A stretch of DNA of 51,117 nucleotides from JBBRVW01 sp038246545 (GTDB taxonomy: Bacteria > Actinomycetota > Actinomycetes > JACCUZ01). A model generated the notes under the pieces. That model ran no database searches. It worked only from the letters and a program-made list of their open reading frames with translations, and was not told where the DNA came from. Shown in pieces: positions 33,495 through 42,772 of this stretch (positions are counted from its first letter, which is position 1; each line of letters opens with the position of its first letter). Position numbers and translations under genes: made by a program. The DNA is taken from positions 1-51,117 of the forward strand of contig JBBRVW010000036.1 in NCBI GenBank assembly GCA_038246545.1, given 5' to 3'.

Positions 33495-35937
33495 CCATCC
33501 CGTCGAACCCGGCAGCCGGCGCGCGGTGCCGACCGGCACCTACCGCCTCCAGCTCCGACCCGACTTCGGCTTCGATGACGCCGCCGCGGTCCTTCCGTAC
33601 CTGCGCGACCTCGGGGTCTCGCACGCCTACCTGTCCCCCGTGCTGCAGGCCGCCCCTGGCTCCACCCACGGCTACGACGTCGTGGACCACGCGCACCTCA
33701 ACGAGGAGCTGGGTGGGGCGGCGGGGTTCCACCGGCTCTCCGACGCCGCCCGCGCCCTGGGTCTGGGCCTGGTCGTGGACGTCGTCCCCAACCACATGGC
33801 GCTCCCCACCCCGGCGTACCTGAACGCGGTGCTGTGGTCCGTGCTGCGGCTCGGGCCGGCGTCGCCGTACGCACGCTGGTTCGACGTCGACTGGGCGGCG
33901 CAGGAGCGCGCGGTGCTGATGCCGGTGCTCGGCCGCAGGATCGGCGAGGTGGTGGCCGACGGCGAGATCACCGTGGACGCCGAGGGCGGTCCGATCGGCG
34001 AGCCGGTCCTCCGGTACTTCGACCACGTCTTCCCGGTCCGCCCGGGCACCGAGCAGCTGCCGCTCGCCGAGCTGCTGGACCGGCAGTTCTACCGGCTCGC
34101 CCACTGGCGGGTCGGCGACGAGGAGCTGAACTACCGGCGGTTCTTCGACATCGACACCCTTGCTGCGGTGCGCGTGGAGGACGAGCAGGTCTTCGCGGAG
34201 ACGCACGCGGTGCTGCTCGCCCTGCTCGCCGAGGGCCGGGTCGACGGCCTGCGCATCGACCATCCCGACGGCCTCGCCGACCCGCGCGAGTACGTCCGCC
34301 GGCTGGCCCGCGCGACCGACGGGGCCTGGGTCGTGGTGGAGAAGATCCTGGAGGGCGACGAGGAGCTGCCCGCCGACTGGCCGTGTGCCGGCACGACCGG
34401 CTACGACGCGCTGCTGCGCATCGGCGGGGTCCTGGTCGACCACGAAGCCGCCGACGAGCTGACCAACCTCTACACCGGGCTCACCGGCGAGATTGCGGAC
34501 TTCGACGCGGTCGTCGACGAGGCGAAGCGGTTCGTGATCGGGCACGGTCTGCAGGCCGAGATCGAGCGGCTCGTCGAGGTTGCCTCCGCGATCTGCCACG
34601 AGCACCTCGAGCTGCGCGACCACACCCGGCGCGGGCTGCGCGAGGCACTGGTCGAGCTGCTGGTCGCGACGCCGGTCTACCGGGCCTACGTGGTGCCCGA
34701 CGAGCCCGCGCCGGACTGCGCCCGCGCGACGCTCGCGGCAGCCGCTGACCGCGCGCGCGCCCGGCTGCCCGAGGACCGCTACGGCACGCTCGACCTGCTC
34801 GTCGGGCTGGCCCTCGGCGAGCTGGGCAGCGGGCCGCACCGCGACGAGTTCGTGGTGCGGTTCCAGCAGACCTGCGGCCCGGTGATGGCCAAGGGCATCG
34901 AGGACACCGCCTTCTACCGCTGGCTGCGGCTCACCGCCCTCAACGAGGTCGGCGGTGACCCCGCCCACCTCGGCGTCGGCGTCGACGAGCTGCACGCGTG
35001 GTGCGCCCGCCAGCTCGCGACCTGGCCGGACGCGATGACGACGCTGTCGACCCACGACACCAAGCGCAGCGAGGACGTCCGGGCCCGCCTGTCGGTGCTG
35101 TCCGAGCTGCCCCAGGAGTGGGGCGGCTCGGTGATGGCCTGGCGGGCCGCCACCGGCCAGCACCGGTCGTCCGTGCTGGACGCCAACACCGAGTACCTGG
35201 TGTGGCAGACCCTGGTCGGCGCGTGGCCGATCGATGCCGACCGGCTCACGGCGTACCTCGAGAAGTCGACCCGGGAGGCCAAGCGGCGCACCACCTGGAC
35301 CGAGCCGGACGCCGAGTACGACGACGCCGTCGCGTCGTTCGCCCGGGCCGTCCTGGCCGACGAGGAGGCGGTCGCCGCCGTGGCGACGTTCGTCGAGCGT
35401 GTCGCACCGGCCTGGCGCGCCAACGTTCTGGCGCAGAAGCTGCTGGCGCTGACCGTGCCCGGTGTCCCCGACGTGTACCAAGGCTGCGACCTCACCGACC
35501 TGTCCCTGGTCGACCCCGACAACCGGCGCCCCGTGGACTACGCACACCGCGTGTCACGTCTCGCCCGGCTCGACGGTGGGGCACCACCGGCCGACCTCGA
35601 CGACGAGAAGCTGCTCGTCGTGTCGCGCACCCTGCGGCTGCGGCGCGACCGGCCGGACGTGTTCGGCGCCGGCTCGGGCTACGAGCCACTGGAGACCACG
35701 TCCACGCACGTCGTGGCCTTCGCGCGCCACTCCCCCGCGGACCTCGACCGGACGGTGCTCACCGTCGCCGCCCGGCTGTCGCTCGGGCGCACCGACGCTG
35801 ACGCGGGCTCGGTCGCGCTCCCGGCCGGCAACTGGACCGACCTGCTGTCCGGCAGCGCCCACGACGGCGACGCGCCCGTCGCCGAGCTCCTCGCCTCGAT
35901 GCCGGTGGCCCTGCTGGTGCGCAGCGGATCGATCTAG
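33487..35937 (+). CDS. treY: Maltooligosyl trehalose synthase
   Basis: 816 residues from TTG 33487, overlapping treX by 8 nt; GTG 33526, just before the conserved PTGTYRLQL, is a real alternative. GH13 family 26 features: TYRLQLRPDFGFDDAAAVL at the N-terminus, DVVPNHMA, GLRIDHPDGLADP (nucleophile Asp), VVEKILEGDEELP (acid Glu) and TTLSTHDTKRSEDVRAR (third Asp). It rearranges the reducing-end alpha-1,4 bond of maltodextrins to alpha-1,1, making maltooligosyl trehalose. TreZ, which releases trehalose, is encoded at 40024-41787 instead of directly downstream. Its TAG stop overlaps the stop of the convergent GGDEF/EAL gene in a single CTAG, so no terminator separates them. Confidence 0.93.
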   Translation: MSDHPVEPGSRRAVPTGTYRLQLRPDFGFDDAAAVLPYLRDLGVSHAYLSPVLQAAPGSTHGYDVVDHAHLNEELGGAAGFHRLSDAARALGLGLVVDVVPNHMALPTPAYLNAVLWSVLRLGPASPYARWFDVDWAAQERAVLMPVLGRRIGEVVADGEITVDAEGGPIGEPVLRYFDHVFPVRPGTEQLPLAELLDRQFYRLAHWRVGDEELNYRRFFDIDTLAAVRVEDEQVFAETHAVLLALLAEGRVDGLRIDHPDGLADPREYVRRLARATDGAWVVVEKILEGDEELPADWPCAGTTGYDALLRIGGVLVDHEAADELTNLYTGLTGEIADFDAVVDEAKRFVIGHGLQAEIERLVEVASAICHEHLELRDHTRRGLREALVELLVATPVYRAYVVPDEPAPDCARATLAAAADRARARLPEDRYGTLDLLVGLALGELGSGPHRDEFVVRFQQTCGPVMAKGIEDTAFYRWLRLTALNEVGGDPAHLGVGVDELHAWCARQLATWPDAMTTLSTHDTKRSEDVRARLSVLSELPQEWGGSVMAWRAATGQHRSSVLDANTEYLVWQTLVGAWPIDADRLTAYLEKSTREAKRRTTWTEPDAEYDDAVASFARAVLADEEAVAAVATFVERVAPAWRANVLAQKLLALTVPGVPDVYQGCDLTDLSLVDPDNRRPVDYAHRVSRLARLDGGAPPADLDDEKLLVVSRTLRLRRDRPDVFGAGSGYEPLETTSTHVVAFARHSPADLDRTVLTVAARLSLGRTDADAGSVALPAGNWTDLLSGSAHDGDAPVAELLASMPVALLVRSGSI

Positions 35938-38207
35938 GCGCGGGCGGTGGGCCGGTCCACCACGTCGAGCCCGCTCAGCTCCAGGTACGCGGCGGGCACC
36001 GGCACCTGCAGGAAGAAGCCCTGCGCGTCGTCGCAGCCGAGCGCCCGCAGCGCCTCCAGCGTGCCGGCGTCCTCGACACCCTCGGCGACGCACGCCACCC
36101 GGAGCGCGTGCGCCATCTCGATCGTCCACCGCACGAGCGCCGCGTCGGTGGAGTTCACCAGCAGGCCCTGCACCAGGCTGCGGTCCAGCTTGAGCACGTG
36201 CACGGGGAACCGGCGCAGGTAGAGCAGGCTGGCGTAGCCGGAACCGAAGTCGTCGATCGCGACGCGGACACCCAGCTCGGCGAGCCGCCACAGGGTCTTC
36301 GACGCCGAGGCGGGGTCGGCGAGGAGTGCGGTCTCGGTCAGCTCGACCACCAGGCATTCCGGTGGCAGATCACGTACCGCCAGCTGCTCGGCCACCGAGT
36401 CCGCGAACTGAGGGTCGCCGAGGTCGTGCGCCGAGACGTTGACGGCCACGGGGACCTCCCGGCCGTCGGCCCGCCACGCGACGACCTGGTCGAGCACCAG
36501 CGCCAGTACGGCCCGGGTGACTGCCTTGATCGCGCCGTTTGTCTCGGCGAAGGGCACGAAGTGCCCCGGCATCAGCAGCCCGCGCTCCGGGTGCTGCCAG
36601 CGCACCAGCGCCTCGACCCGCGTCATCGCGCCCGTCGCCAGCGAGAAGCTCGGCTGGTAGTGGACGGTCAGCTCGCCGGCGGCGATCGCGCGACGCAGGT
36701 CGGCGTCCATGACGAGGCCGACCCTGTCACTGCTGCCGAGCGCGTCGTGGTAGATCTCCCAGCCGGTACGGCGGCCCTTGGCGTCGTACATCGCGATGTC
36801 GGCCCGCTGGAGCAGCGTGCCGTAGTCCGTGCCGTGCTCGGGGCTCAGTGCGATGCCGATGCTGGCGCCCACCGACATCTCGATTCCGTCGACGGTCACC
36901 GGCGCGCTGACAGCACGGCTCAAGCGCTCGCAGAGGACGCGGACGTCCGCCTCGTCGTGGACGCCGCGGGCGAGCACCACGAACTCGTCGCCGCCGAGCC
37001 TGGCCACGATGTCCTCGGGCTCGCGGACGACCTCGGCGAGCCGGCGGGCGATGGCGACGAGGAGCTGGTCGCCGGCGTGGTGACCGAGGGAGTCGTTGAC
37101 GTGCTTGAAGCGGTCCAGGTCGAAGAGGATCACGGCCAGGCCGCGCTCGCGAGCGAGCATCGATTCCGCCGACTCGCGCGCTGCGCGCCGGTTGAGCAGC
37201 CCGGTCAGCTCGTCCCGACGGGCTGCGCGGTGCATCGACCGGCCGTGCTGGAGGTAGCCGAGGCTGGACAGCGCCAGCATGACCAGGCCGATCACCACGA
37301 GCCCGACCGGCCCCGGGGACAGGGGCCCGCCCCAGGCACCGGACCTCGCCGGTGCCGACACCACGAGCGCCCACGCCGAGGCGATCTTGCTGTCCACGCG
37401 GGCGAACCGGACCACCTGCCGCTCGCCGTCCATCGACGCGATGCGCCCGTCCGTCGCGTTCTGCACCCAGCGCAGGCCGTGGTCGGCGGGGTTGCCGAGG
37501 GGCACACCGACGTCCTGCGGATGGGTGGAGTCGATGACGACCCGGCCGTCCGTCCGGTCGACGACGCGGACCTCGAGATCGGCCTCGGCGCTGTAGACGG
37601 CCAGCCGGAAGCTCTCCAGAGTGAGCTCGAAGCTCACCACCGCAGGCGACTCGCCGAGACCGACGTTGACCTTGGCCGCGAAACCCACCACCCACTCACC
37701 GGTGGACTCGGACCGGTACGGCGCCGACTGGTAGACCTTGTCGAACGGCAGGTCGAACGCGTGGCCGAAGAACAGCGCGTCCCGCCGATCTCCGACCAGG
37801 TCTCCGGGGGAAACCGCCCGGCCCCTCACGACTCGCGCGTTCTCCGCACCGGAACGGTCGATGAAGCTCGCCGAGGCCACGCTGTTCGGGAAGAGCGTCT
37901 CCAGGTCGTTGAGGACGAGCTGGACGCGCGGCATGAGGTCGTCCTCGCCGGTCCGGCCCTCGATCCGGTCTGCCAGGCTGCCGGGTGCCCGGTAGAAGTT
38001 CGTGAAGGCCGCCGAGTGTGACGCCAGCAGGCTGGCCGAGCGGGCCCGCTCCGCGTAGTCGTCGAGGGCGGTCACGCGGGAGGCGCCGGCGAGCCGCAGG
38101 TCGTGGTCGCGGTCCCCCACGAGGCGGGACGCGAGCGATCCCGACCCGAGACCCGCGAGGACGGCCACCAGGCCGAGAGCGAGCAGCGCGGCGCGGATTC
38201 GCTGCAC
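35934..38207 (-). CDS. Membrane sensor diguanylate cyclase/phosphodiesterase (GGDEF-EAL)
   Basis: 757 residues; GTG start with GAGGTGAG upstream and a -10-like GATACT (38266-38271, reverse strand). One helix at about 7-29, an extracytoplasmic Cache-like sensor (about 35-290), a second helix (SPGPVGLVVIGLVMLAL), then GGDEF (about 330-490) with LGGDEFVVLARG intact and RRDELTGLLNRR at its start, and EAL (about 500-750) with VEALVRWQHP, ELTETALL, DDFGSGYAS and KLDRSLVQG intact. Both catalytic sets look active, so it may make or break cyclic di-GMP depending on the signal. No RxxD inhibitory site was located with certainty. It is the first of three genes on the opposite strand lying between treY and treZ. 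Confidence 0.92.
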   Translation of the reverse strand: MQRIRAALLALGLVAVLAGLGSGSLASRLVGDRDHDLRLAGASRVTALDDYAERARSASLLASHSAAFTNFYRAPGSLADRIEGRTGEDDLMPRVQLVLNDLETLFPNSVASASFIDRSGAENARVVRGRAVSPGDLVGDRRDALFFGHAFDLPFDKVYQSAPYRSESTGEWVVGFAAKVNVGLGESPAVVSFELTLESFRLAVYSAEADLEVRVVDRTDGRVVIDSTHPQDVGVPLGNPADHGLRWVQNATDGRIASMDGERQVVRFARVDSKIASAWALVVSAPARSGAWGGPLSPGPVGLVVIGLVMLALSSLGYLQHGRSMHRAARRDELTGLLNRRAARESAESMLARERGLAVILFDLDRFKHVNDSLGHHAGDQLLVAIARRLAEVVREPEDIVARLGGDEFVVLARGVHDEADVRVLCERLSRAVSAPVTVDGIEMSVGASIGIALSPEHGTDYGTLLQRADIAMYDAKGRRTGWEIYHDALGSSDRVGLVMDADLRRAIAAGELTVHYQPSFSLATGAMTRVEALVRWQHPERGLLMPGHFVPFAETNGAIKAVTRAVLALVLDQVVAWRADGREVPVAVNVSAHDLGDPQFADSVAEQLAVRDLPPECLVVELTETALLADPASASKTLWRLAELGVRVAIDDFGSGYASLLYLRRFPVHVLKLDRSLVQGLLVNSTDAALVRWTIEMAHALRVACVAEGVEDAGTLEALRALGCDDAQGFFLQVPVPAAYLELSGLDVVDRPTARA

Positions 38208-38373
38208 GCACGCTCACCTCGTCTCGCCGATGCGGGCTGCGCAGGTCACAACAGCCCCTCCGGCGAGTATCGGCACGCCCGGCCGCGAATTGAGCCGTCC
38301 CGGCACACGGACCCACCGGTCGGGACGCGGCGCGGGTCAGGAGGGGCCGGCTCCGCCGCGCCCGTGAGGGCGC

Positions 38374-39279
38374 TCAGCCCTCGGCCAGGAGCCGAGCGCG
38401 CTGCTCCGCCACGTCGTAGTCGGCCGGCGGCCAGCTGACCGCCATCGCCTCGAGCTGCTCCACCAGGATGTTCATGATCGCCCAGTTGCGGTACCACTTG
38501 CGGTCGGCGGGCACGACGTACCAGGGTGCCGCCTCGGTGCTGCAGCGCTCCAGGGCGTCCTGGTAGGCCTCGCTCAGCGGGCCCCACTCGCCGCGCGTGT
38601 CGATGTCGCCCGGATTGAACTTCCAGAGCTTGTCCGGGTTGTCGAGCCGGCTGAGCAGCCGGTCACGCGACTCGGTCTTGGACAGGTGCAGGAAGCACTT
38701 GACGACGGTCGTGCCGTCGGCGACGAGCTTCTGCTCGAACCGGTTGATGGTGGCGTACCGGCGCTTCCAGGTGCGTGGCTCAACGAGCTCGCGGACCCGC
38801 ACCACCACGACGTCCTCGTAGTGCGAGCGGTCGAAGACCCCGATCATCCCCGGCGCCGGGAGCCGTGTGCGGACCCGCCAGAGGAAGTCGTGCGCGAGCT
38901 CCTCCTTGCTGGGTGCCTTGAAGGAGGTGATGCTCACGCCCTGCGGGTCGACCTCGCCGACGACGTGCCGGACCGTGCCGCCCTTGCCGGAGGTGTCCAT
39001 GCCCTGCAGGACCAGCAGCAGGCTGCGCGTGCCGCCCGACCTGCCCTCGGCGAACAGCCGCTCCTGGAGGTCGGCCAAGCGGGGGCCCAGAGTCAGCAGG
39101 GCCTTGGTGCCCGCCTTCTTGCCACCGTCGAAGCCGGGGGTGGCGCGGGTGTCGATCGCGGCCAGGTCGACCGGCCCGCTGGGCAGCCGGAGCCGGTCGC
39201 TGAGCCGGCCCTCGTCCGGCCGGGCGTCGGCGGTGGCCTGCTGGGAGGTCTTGCCCTTCTTGGGCCCGGTCTTCGGCAT
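38374..39279 (-). CDS. ppk2: Polyphosphate kinase 2 family protein
   Basis: 301 residues from ATG 39279, whose GACGAT box 7 nt upstream suggests a leaderless transcript; a TTG two codons earlier is possible. After a Lys-rich N-terminus the kinase core has Walker A LQGMDTSGKGGTVRHV, GVFDRSHYEDVVV (Walker B and DRS), and the lid region SKTESRDRLLSRL. PPK2 enzymes transfer phosphate between polyphosphate and nucleotides. The single domain and the motif set fit the class that phosphorylates AMP or ADP, but subclass cannot be fixed by eye. It is read toward the GGDEF/EAL gene with 166 nt between them. Confidence 0.9.
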   Translation of the reverse strand: MPKTGPKKGKTSQQATADARPDEGRLSDRLRLPSGPVDLAAIDTRATPGFDGGKKAGTKALLTLGPRLADLQERLFAEGRSGGTRSLLLVLQGMDTSGKGGTVRHVVGEVDPQGVSITSFKAPSKEELAHDFLWRVRTRLPAPGMIGVFDRSHYEDVVVVRVRELVEPRTWKRRYATINRFEQKLVADGTTVVKCFLHLSKTESRDRLLSRLDNPDKLWKFNPGDIDTRGEWGPLSEAYQDALERCSTEAAPWYVVPADRKWYRNWAIMNILVEQLEAMAVSWPPADYDVAEQRARLLAEG

Positions 39280-39338
39280 GGGCAAGATCGTCGCAGAGCC
39301 ACCGCCCGGGGGCCAGGCCGCGGCCAGGGCGGGACGAG

Positions 39339-39931
39339 TCAGGGACGCAGGTCGGCCAGCAGGTCACTCGGCCGGACCGTCACGTCGAACGGGCGGGTCG
39401 CCCTCCATGACACGTCGCCGGGTGACCCGAGCGACCTCGACATACCCGCCGTCGTCGAGCTCGAGGACGGTGAGCACAGGCGCTGGCGGGTCGGGGTCGA
39501 CCAGCCAGTACGACGCCACCCCGGCGTCCTGGTAGACCGACAGCTCGGTCAGGCGGTCGAAGCGCCGGGTGCTCGGTGAGCACCTCGACCGCCAGCAGTG
39601 GTGGCTCAGCAGGATGCCTTCCGCCCTCGACCTGCCGGAGGGCGTCCTAACGGGTGACCAGGACGTCGGGCTCCAACGAGGTGAACCTGCCGTGGCGCCA
39701 GTCGAACGGCGCACCGACCACCCGCATGTCGGCCGGACAGGCGTCGTGCAGCAACCGGTGCAGCGTGAACTGCGCCGCCTGGTGTGCCCAGACCGGGGCC
39801 GGGCTCACGACCAGGACCCCGTCGACCAGCTCGTCACGGTGCCCGTCGTCGGGCAGGCCGTCGAGATCATCGACCGTCAGCGGCCGGCCGTGCGGCAGTC
39901 CGGCGAGCGGCTCGGTCCTCATGACCGCCAT
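39339..39931 (-). pseudogene. Broken Uma2-family (DUF820) endonuclease-like gene
   Basis: An intact start (ATG 39931 with GAGGGAGG upstream) leads into RPLTVDDLDGLPDDGHRDEL, VDGVLVVSPAPVWAHQ and FTSLEPDVLVTR, typical of Uma2 proteins. It then meets TAG at 39647-39649. The same frame resumes as DALRQVEGGRHPAEPPLLAV, shifts near 39577 to STRRFDRLTELSVYQDAGVA, then SYWLVDPD and LELDDGGYVEVARV, and shifts again near 39420 to RATRPFDVTVRPSDLLADLR and a TGA at 39339. The total length, about 197 codons, equals a normal Uma2 protein. One stop and two frameshifts make it a decayed gene unless several sequencing errors coincide. Confidence 0.85.
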
Positions 39932-40009
39932 GGTGCCTCCCTCGTCCCACGGCGTCCATGCTGCCGACCTGTGCGACCGCGGCCTCGTGTTCATCCGCAG
40001 GGGCCTGGG

Positions 40010-40015
40010 TAGGTT
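40010..40015 (+). promoter_or_regulatory. -10 box of leaderless treZ promoter
   Basis: TAGGTT ends 8 nt before the treZ GTG at 40024; no ribosome-binding site is present. Confidence 0.45.
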
Positions 40016-40023
40016 CGGTCGTC

Positions 40024-41787
40024 GTGACGACGTTCGAGGTGTGGGCTCCTGCTGCCCGTTCGGTGACCGCTGACGTCGACGGTGAACGGGTACCGCTGGT
40101 CGCGGCCGACCCGGGCTGGTGGCGGGCCGAGGTATCGGCTGCCGGGCACGGCACCGACTACGCGTACCTGCTCGACGACGACCCCACCCCGCTGCCCGAC
40201 CCGCGCACCCGTTGGCAGCCGCACGGCGTCCACGGGCCGTCACGCGTCTACGACGACTCCCGCTTCACGTGGACCGACGCCGAGTGGCGTGGCCGGCAGC
40301 TGGCCGGGGCCGTCGTCTACGAGCTGCACGTCGGTACCTTCACCGACGGCGGCACCCTCGACGCCGCGATCGAGCGGCTCGACCATCTCGTCGGGCTCGG
40401 CGTCGACCTGGTCGAGCTGATGCCGGTGGCAGCCTTCCCCGGGACGCACGGCTGGGGCTACGACGGCGTGCACCCCTACGCGGTGCACGCACCGTACGGC
40501 GGACCGGACGCGCTCAAACGGTTCGTCGACGCCTGCCACCGCCACGGCCTCGCCGTCTGCCTCGACGTCGTCTACAACCACCTCGGGCCGTCCGGCAACT
40601 ACCTGCCACGGTTCGGCCCCTACTTCAGCGACAAGCATGAGACCCCGTGGGGCTCAGGCGTGAACCTGGACGACGAGGGCTCGCCCGAGGTGCGGCGCTG
40701 GATCGTCGACAACGCGCTGATGTGGCTGCGCGACTGCCACGTCGACGCCCTCCGGCTGGACGCCGTGCACGCCCTCGCCGACGACTCCCCCGTGCACGTC
40801 CTGGCCGAGCTGTCCCGGGAGGTCGACGCGCTCTCGACCGCCCTCCGACGACCCCTGTCGCTGATCGCCGAGTCCGACCTCAACCAGCCCTCTACCGTGA
40901 CGCCGGTCGAGGGCGGCGGCTTCGGCATGACCGCGCAGTGGAGCGACGACTTCCACCACGCCCTGCACACCCTGCTCACCGGGGAGGAGCAGGGCTATTA
41001 CGGCGACTTCGCCGCCGACCCCTGGACGGCGCTGCAGCGGACCCTCACCGGCGCGTTCTTCCACGCCGGCACGGCGTCCTCGTTCCGTGGTCAGCCGTGG
41101 GGCGCTCCGGTGGACACGACGCGGGTGCCCGGCTGGCGATTCGTCGGCTACTCCCAGACACACGACCAGGTCGGCAACCGGGCGGTCGGCGACCGGCTGT
41201 CCTCGGACCTCTCCCCCGGCCTGGCGCGGATCGCCGCAGCCCTGGTATTCACGTCGCCGTTCACACCGATGCTGTTCATGGGCGAGGAGTGGTCCGCCTC
41301 GACACCGTGGCAGTACTTCACCTCGCACGAGGAGCCGGAGCTCGCCGAGGCGGTCCGCGCCGGCCGGTGGCGCGAGTTCGCCAGCCACGGGTGGACGCAG
41401 GCGGACGTGCCCGACCCGCAGTCGGAGTCGACCGTCGCGGCATCGACGCTGGACTGGTCGGAGCTCACCGCTTCGGGGCACGCCGCGGCGCTGGACTGGC
41501 ACCGCGACCTCATCGCGTTGCGACGGGCCGAGCCGTGGCTGTCCGACCCGCGCCTGGATCTGGTCGACGTGCGGTATGACGCCGACGCCCGGTGGCTGGT
41601 CGTGACCCGTGGCCCGCTGCGGGTCGTCTGCAACCTCGCCGAAAGGCCGCAGGCCGTGCGCCTCGAGTCGGCGCCGGACGCTTTCCTGCTCGCGTCCTGG
41701 CCCGCCGGGGTGGTTCCCGCCGGCAAGACGCTCGAGGTGCCCGGGGAGTCGGTGGCTGTCGTCCGCGTGGCAGGCTCGAGCGCATGA
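40024..41787 (+). CDS. treZ: Maltooligosyl trehalose trehalohydrolase
   Basis: 587 residues from GTG 40024. An N-terminal E-set domain (TTFEVWAPAARSVTADVDG) is followed by the GH13 barrel: VVYELHVGTFT, GWGYDGVHPYAVHAPYGGP, DVVYNHLGPSGNYL, VDALRLDAVHAL (nucleophile Asp), LIAESDLNQP (acid Glu) and SQTHDQVGNRA (third Asp). PMLFMGEEWSASTPWQYF is typical of TreZ. It cleaves trehalose from the maltooligosyl trehalose made by TreY. It has its own promoter box and lies 4.1 kb from treY behind three opposite-strand genes. Its stop overlaps the next ATG as ATGA, so the small membrane protein downstream is translationally coupled to it. Confidence 0.93.
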   Translation: MTTFEVWAPAARSVTADVDGERVPLVAADPGWWRAEVSAAGHGTDYAYLLDDDPTPLPDPRTRWQPHGVHGPSRVYDDSRFTWTDAEWRGRQLAGAVVYELHVGTFTDGGTLDAAIERLDHLVGLGVDLVELMPVAAFPGTHGWGYDGVHPYAVHAPYGGPDALKRFVDACHRHGLAVCLDVVYNHLGPSGNYLPRFGPYFSDKHETPWGSGVNLDDEGSPEVRRWIVDNALMWLRDCHVDALRLDAVHALADDSPVHVLAELSREVDALSTALRRPLSLIAESDLNQPSTVTPVEGGGFGMTAQWSDDFHHALHTLLTGEEQGYYGDFAADPWTALQRTLTGAFFHAGTASSFRGQPWGAPVDTTRVPGWRFVGYSQTHDQVGNRAVGDRLSSDLSPGLARIAAALVFTSPFTPMLFMGEEWSASTPWQYFTSHEEPELAEAVRAGRWREFASHGWTQADVPDPQSESTVAASTLDWSELTASGHAAALDWHRDLIALRRAEPWLSDPRLDLVDVRYDADARWLVVTRGPLRVVCNLAERPQAVRLESAPDAFLLASWPAGVVPAGKTLEVPGESVAVVRVAGSSA

Positions 41788-42038
41788 CCTCTCAGGGCTT
41801 CCTCGGCGCGATCCTCGTCGGTCTGGTCATCGGTGCGCTCGGCCGGCTCGTCGTCCCGGGCAGGCAGCCGATCGGATGCCTGCTCACGATCCTGCTCGGC
41901 ATCGCCGGCTCGGTCGCCGGCCTCGCGATCGCGAACCAGCTCGACGTTACGTGGTGGCTCCTCGTCCTGGCGTTCCAGGTCGCCGTGGCCGCCATCGGCG
42001 TCGCGATCGTCGCGTCCGCGCTGCACCGGCGTCGGTGA
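41784..42038 (+). CDS. GlsB/YeaQ/YmgE-family small membrane protein
   Basis: 84 residues with three hydrophobic helices. GFLGAILVGLVIGALGRLVV followed by PG(R/K)Q is the family signature (transglycosylase-associated protein). The start overlaps the treZ stop (ATGA). Family members are stress-induced inner-membrane proteins of unknown function, fitting co-expression with trehalose, an osmoprotectant. The last residues are basic (LHRRR). A paralogue with the same first helix is at 47937-48209. Confidence 0.85.
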   Translation: MTSQGFLGAILVGLVIGALGRLVVPGRQPIGCLLTILLGIAGSVAGLAIANQLDVTWWLLVLAFQVAVAAIGVAIVASALHRRR

Positions 42039-42046
42039 CAGGTCTC

Positions 42047-42772
42047 ATGCGCCAGCTGCTGCCGACCAGCGTCGACGACCTCGACCACGACGCCCTCGTC
42101 CAGGCCTACCGCTACGACGGCGACCGGCCCTGGGTGCGCGGGAACATGGTGGCCTCGTTGGACGGGTCCGCCGTCAAGGACGGCCGATCCGGCGGGCTCG
42201 GCGGGGACGCCGACAAAGCCGTCTTCGACGTCCTGCGCGGGCTGGCCGACGTGGTGCTCATCGGGGCGGGCACTGCCCGCTCCGAGGGCTACCGAGCGAT
42301 GCGCGCCAAGTCGCCCTACTCCGAGCTGCGGAACACGGCGGGGCAGCGACCGGCGCCGGCGCTGGCCCTCGTGTCCGGCCGCCTCGACCTGGACCCCGGC
42401 TCGGACCTCTTCGGCGGCTCCGAGCGCACCGTGGTGATCACCCACGCGGGCGCCGACGGCGCTGCCCGGGACCGGCTGGCCGAGGTCGCCGACGTCGTCG
42501 TCGTGGGCGACGGCTCGGTCGACATCGGGGCCGGGCTGGACGCGCTCGCCGAGCGCGGCCTCCCGCGAGTGCTCTGCGAGGGCGGTCCGTCGCTGCTGGC
42601 CGACGTCGCCGCCGCCGGCCGGCTGGACGAGCTGTGCCTCACGCTCTCTCCCCAGCTCGTCGGCGGTGACGGCACCCGGATCACCCACGGGCCTGACCTC
42701 GCGACGTCGATGCGGCTGGCGCACCTGCTCGAGCAGGACGGCGTGCTGCTCAGCCGGTGGACCGCCGGGTAG
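42047..42772 (+). CDS. RibD C-terminal-like (dihydrofolate-reductase fold) reductase
   Basis: 241 residues from ATG 42047, where the family normally begins (MRQLLP); GTG 42035 overlapping the upstream stop as GTGA is an alternative. NMVASLDGSAVKDGRSGGLG, DVLRGLADVVLIGAGTARSE and RVLCEGGPSLLADV are the substrate and NADPH contacts of the pyrimidine reductase half of RibD. Such stand-alone proteins may reduce the 5-amino-6-ribosylaminouracil phosphate of riboflavin synthesis, or another pterin-like substrate. No other rib gene is near. The 3' end overlaps the convergent DoxX-like gene by 23 bp. Confidence 0.87.
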   Translation: MRQLLPTSVDDLDHDALVQAYRYDGDRPWVRGNMVASLDGSAVKDGRSGGLGGDADKAVFDVLRGLADVVLIGAGTARSEGYRAMRAKSPYSELRNTAGQRPAPALALVSGRLDLDPGSDLFGGSERTVVITHAGADGAARDRLAEVADVVVVGDGSVDIGAGLDALAERGLPRVLCEGGPSLLADVAAAGRLDELCLTLSPQLVGGDGTRITHGPDLATSMRLAHLLEQDGVLLSRWTAG

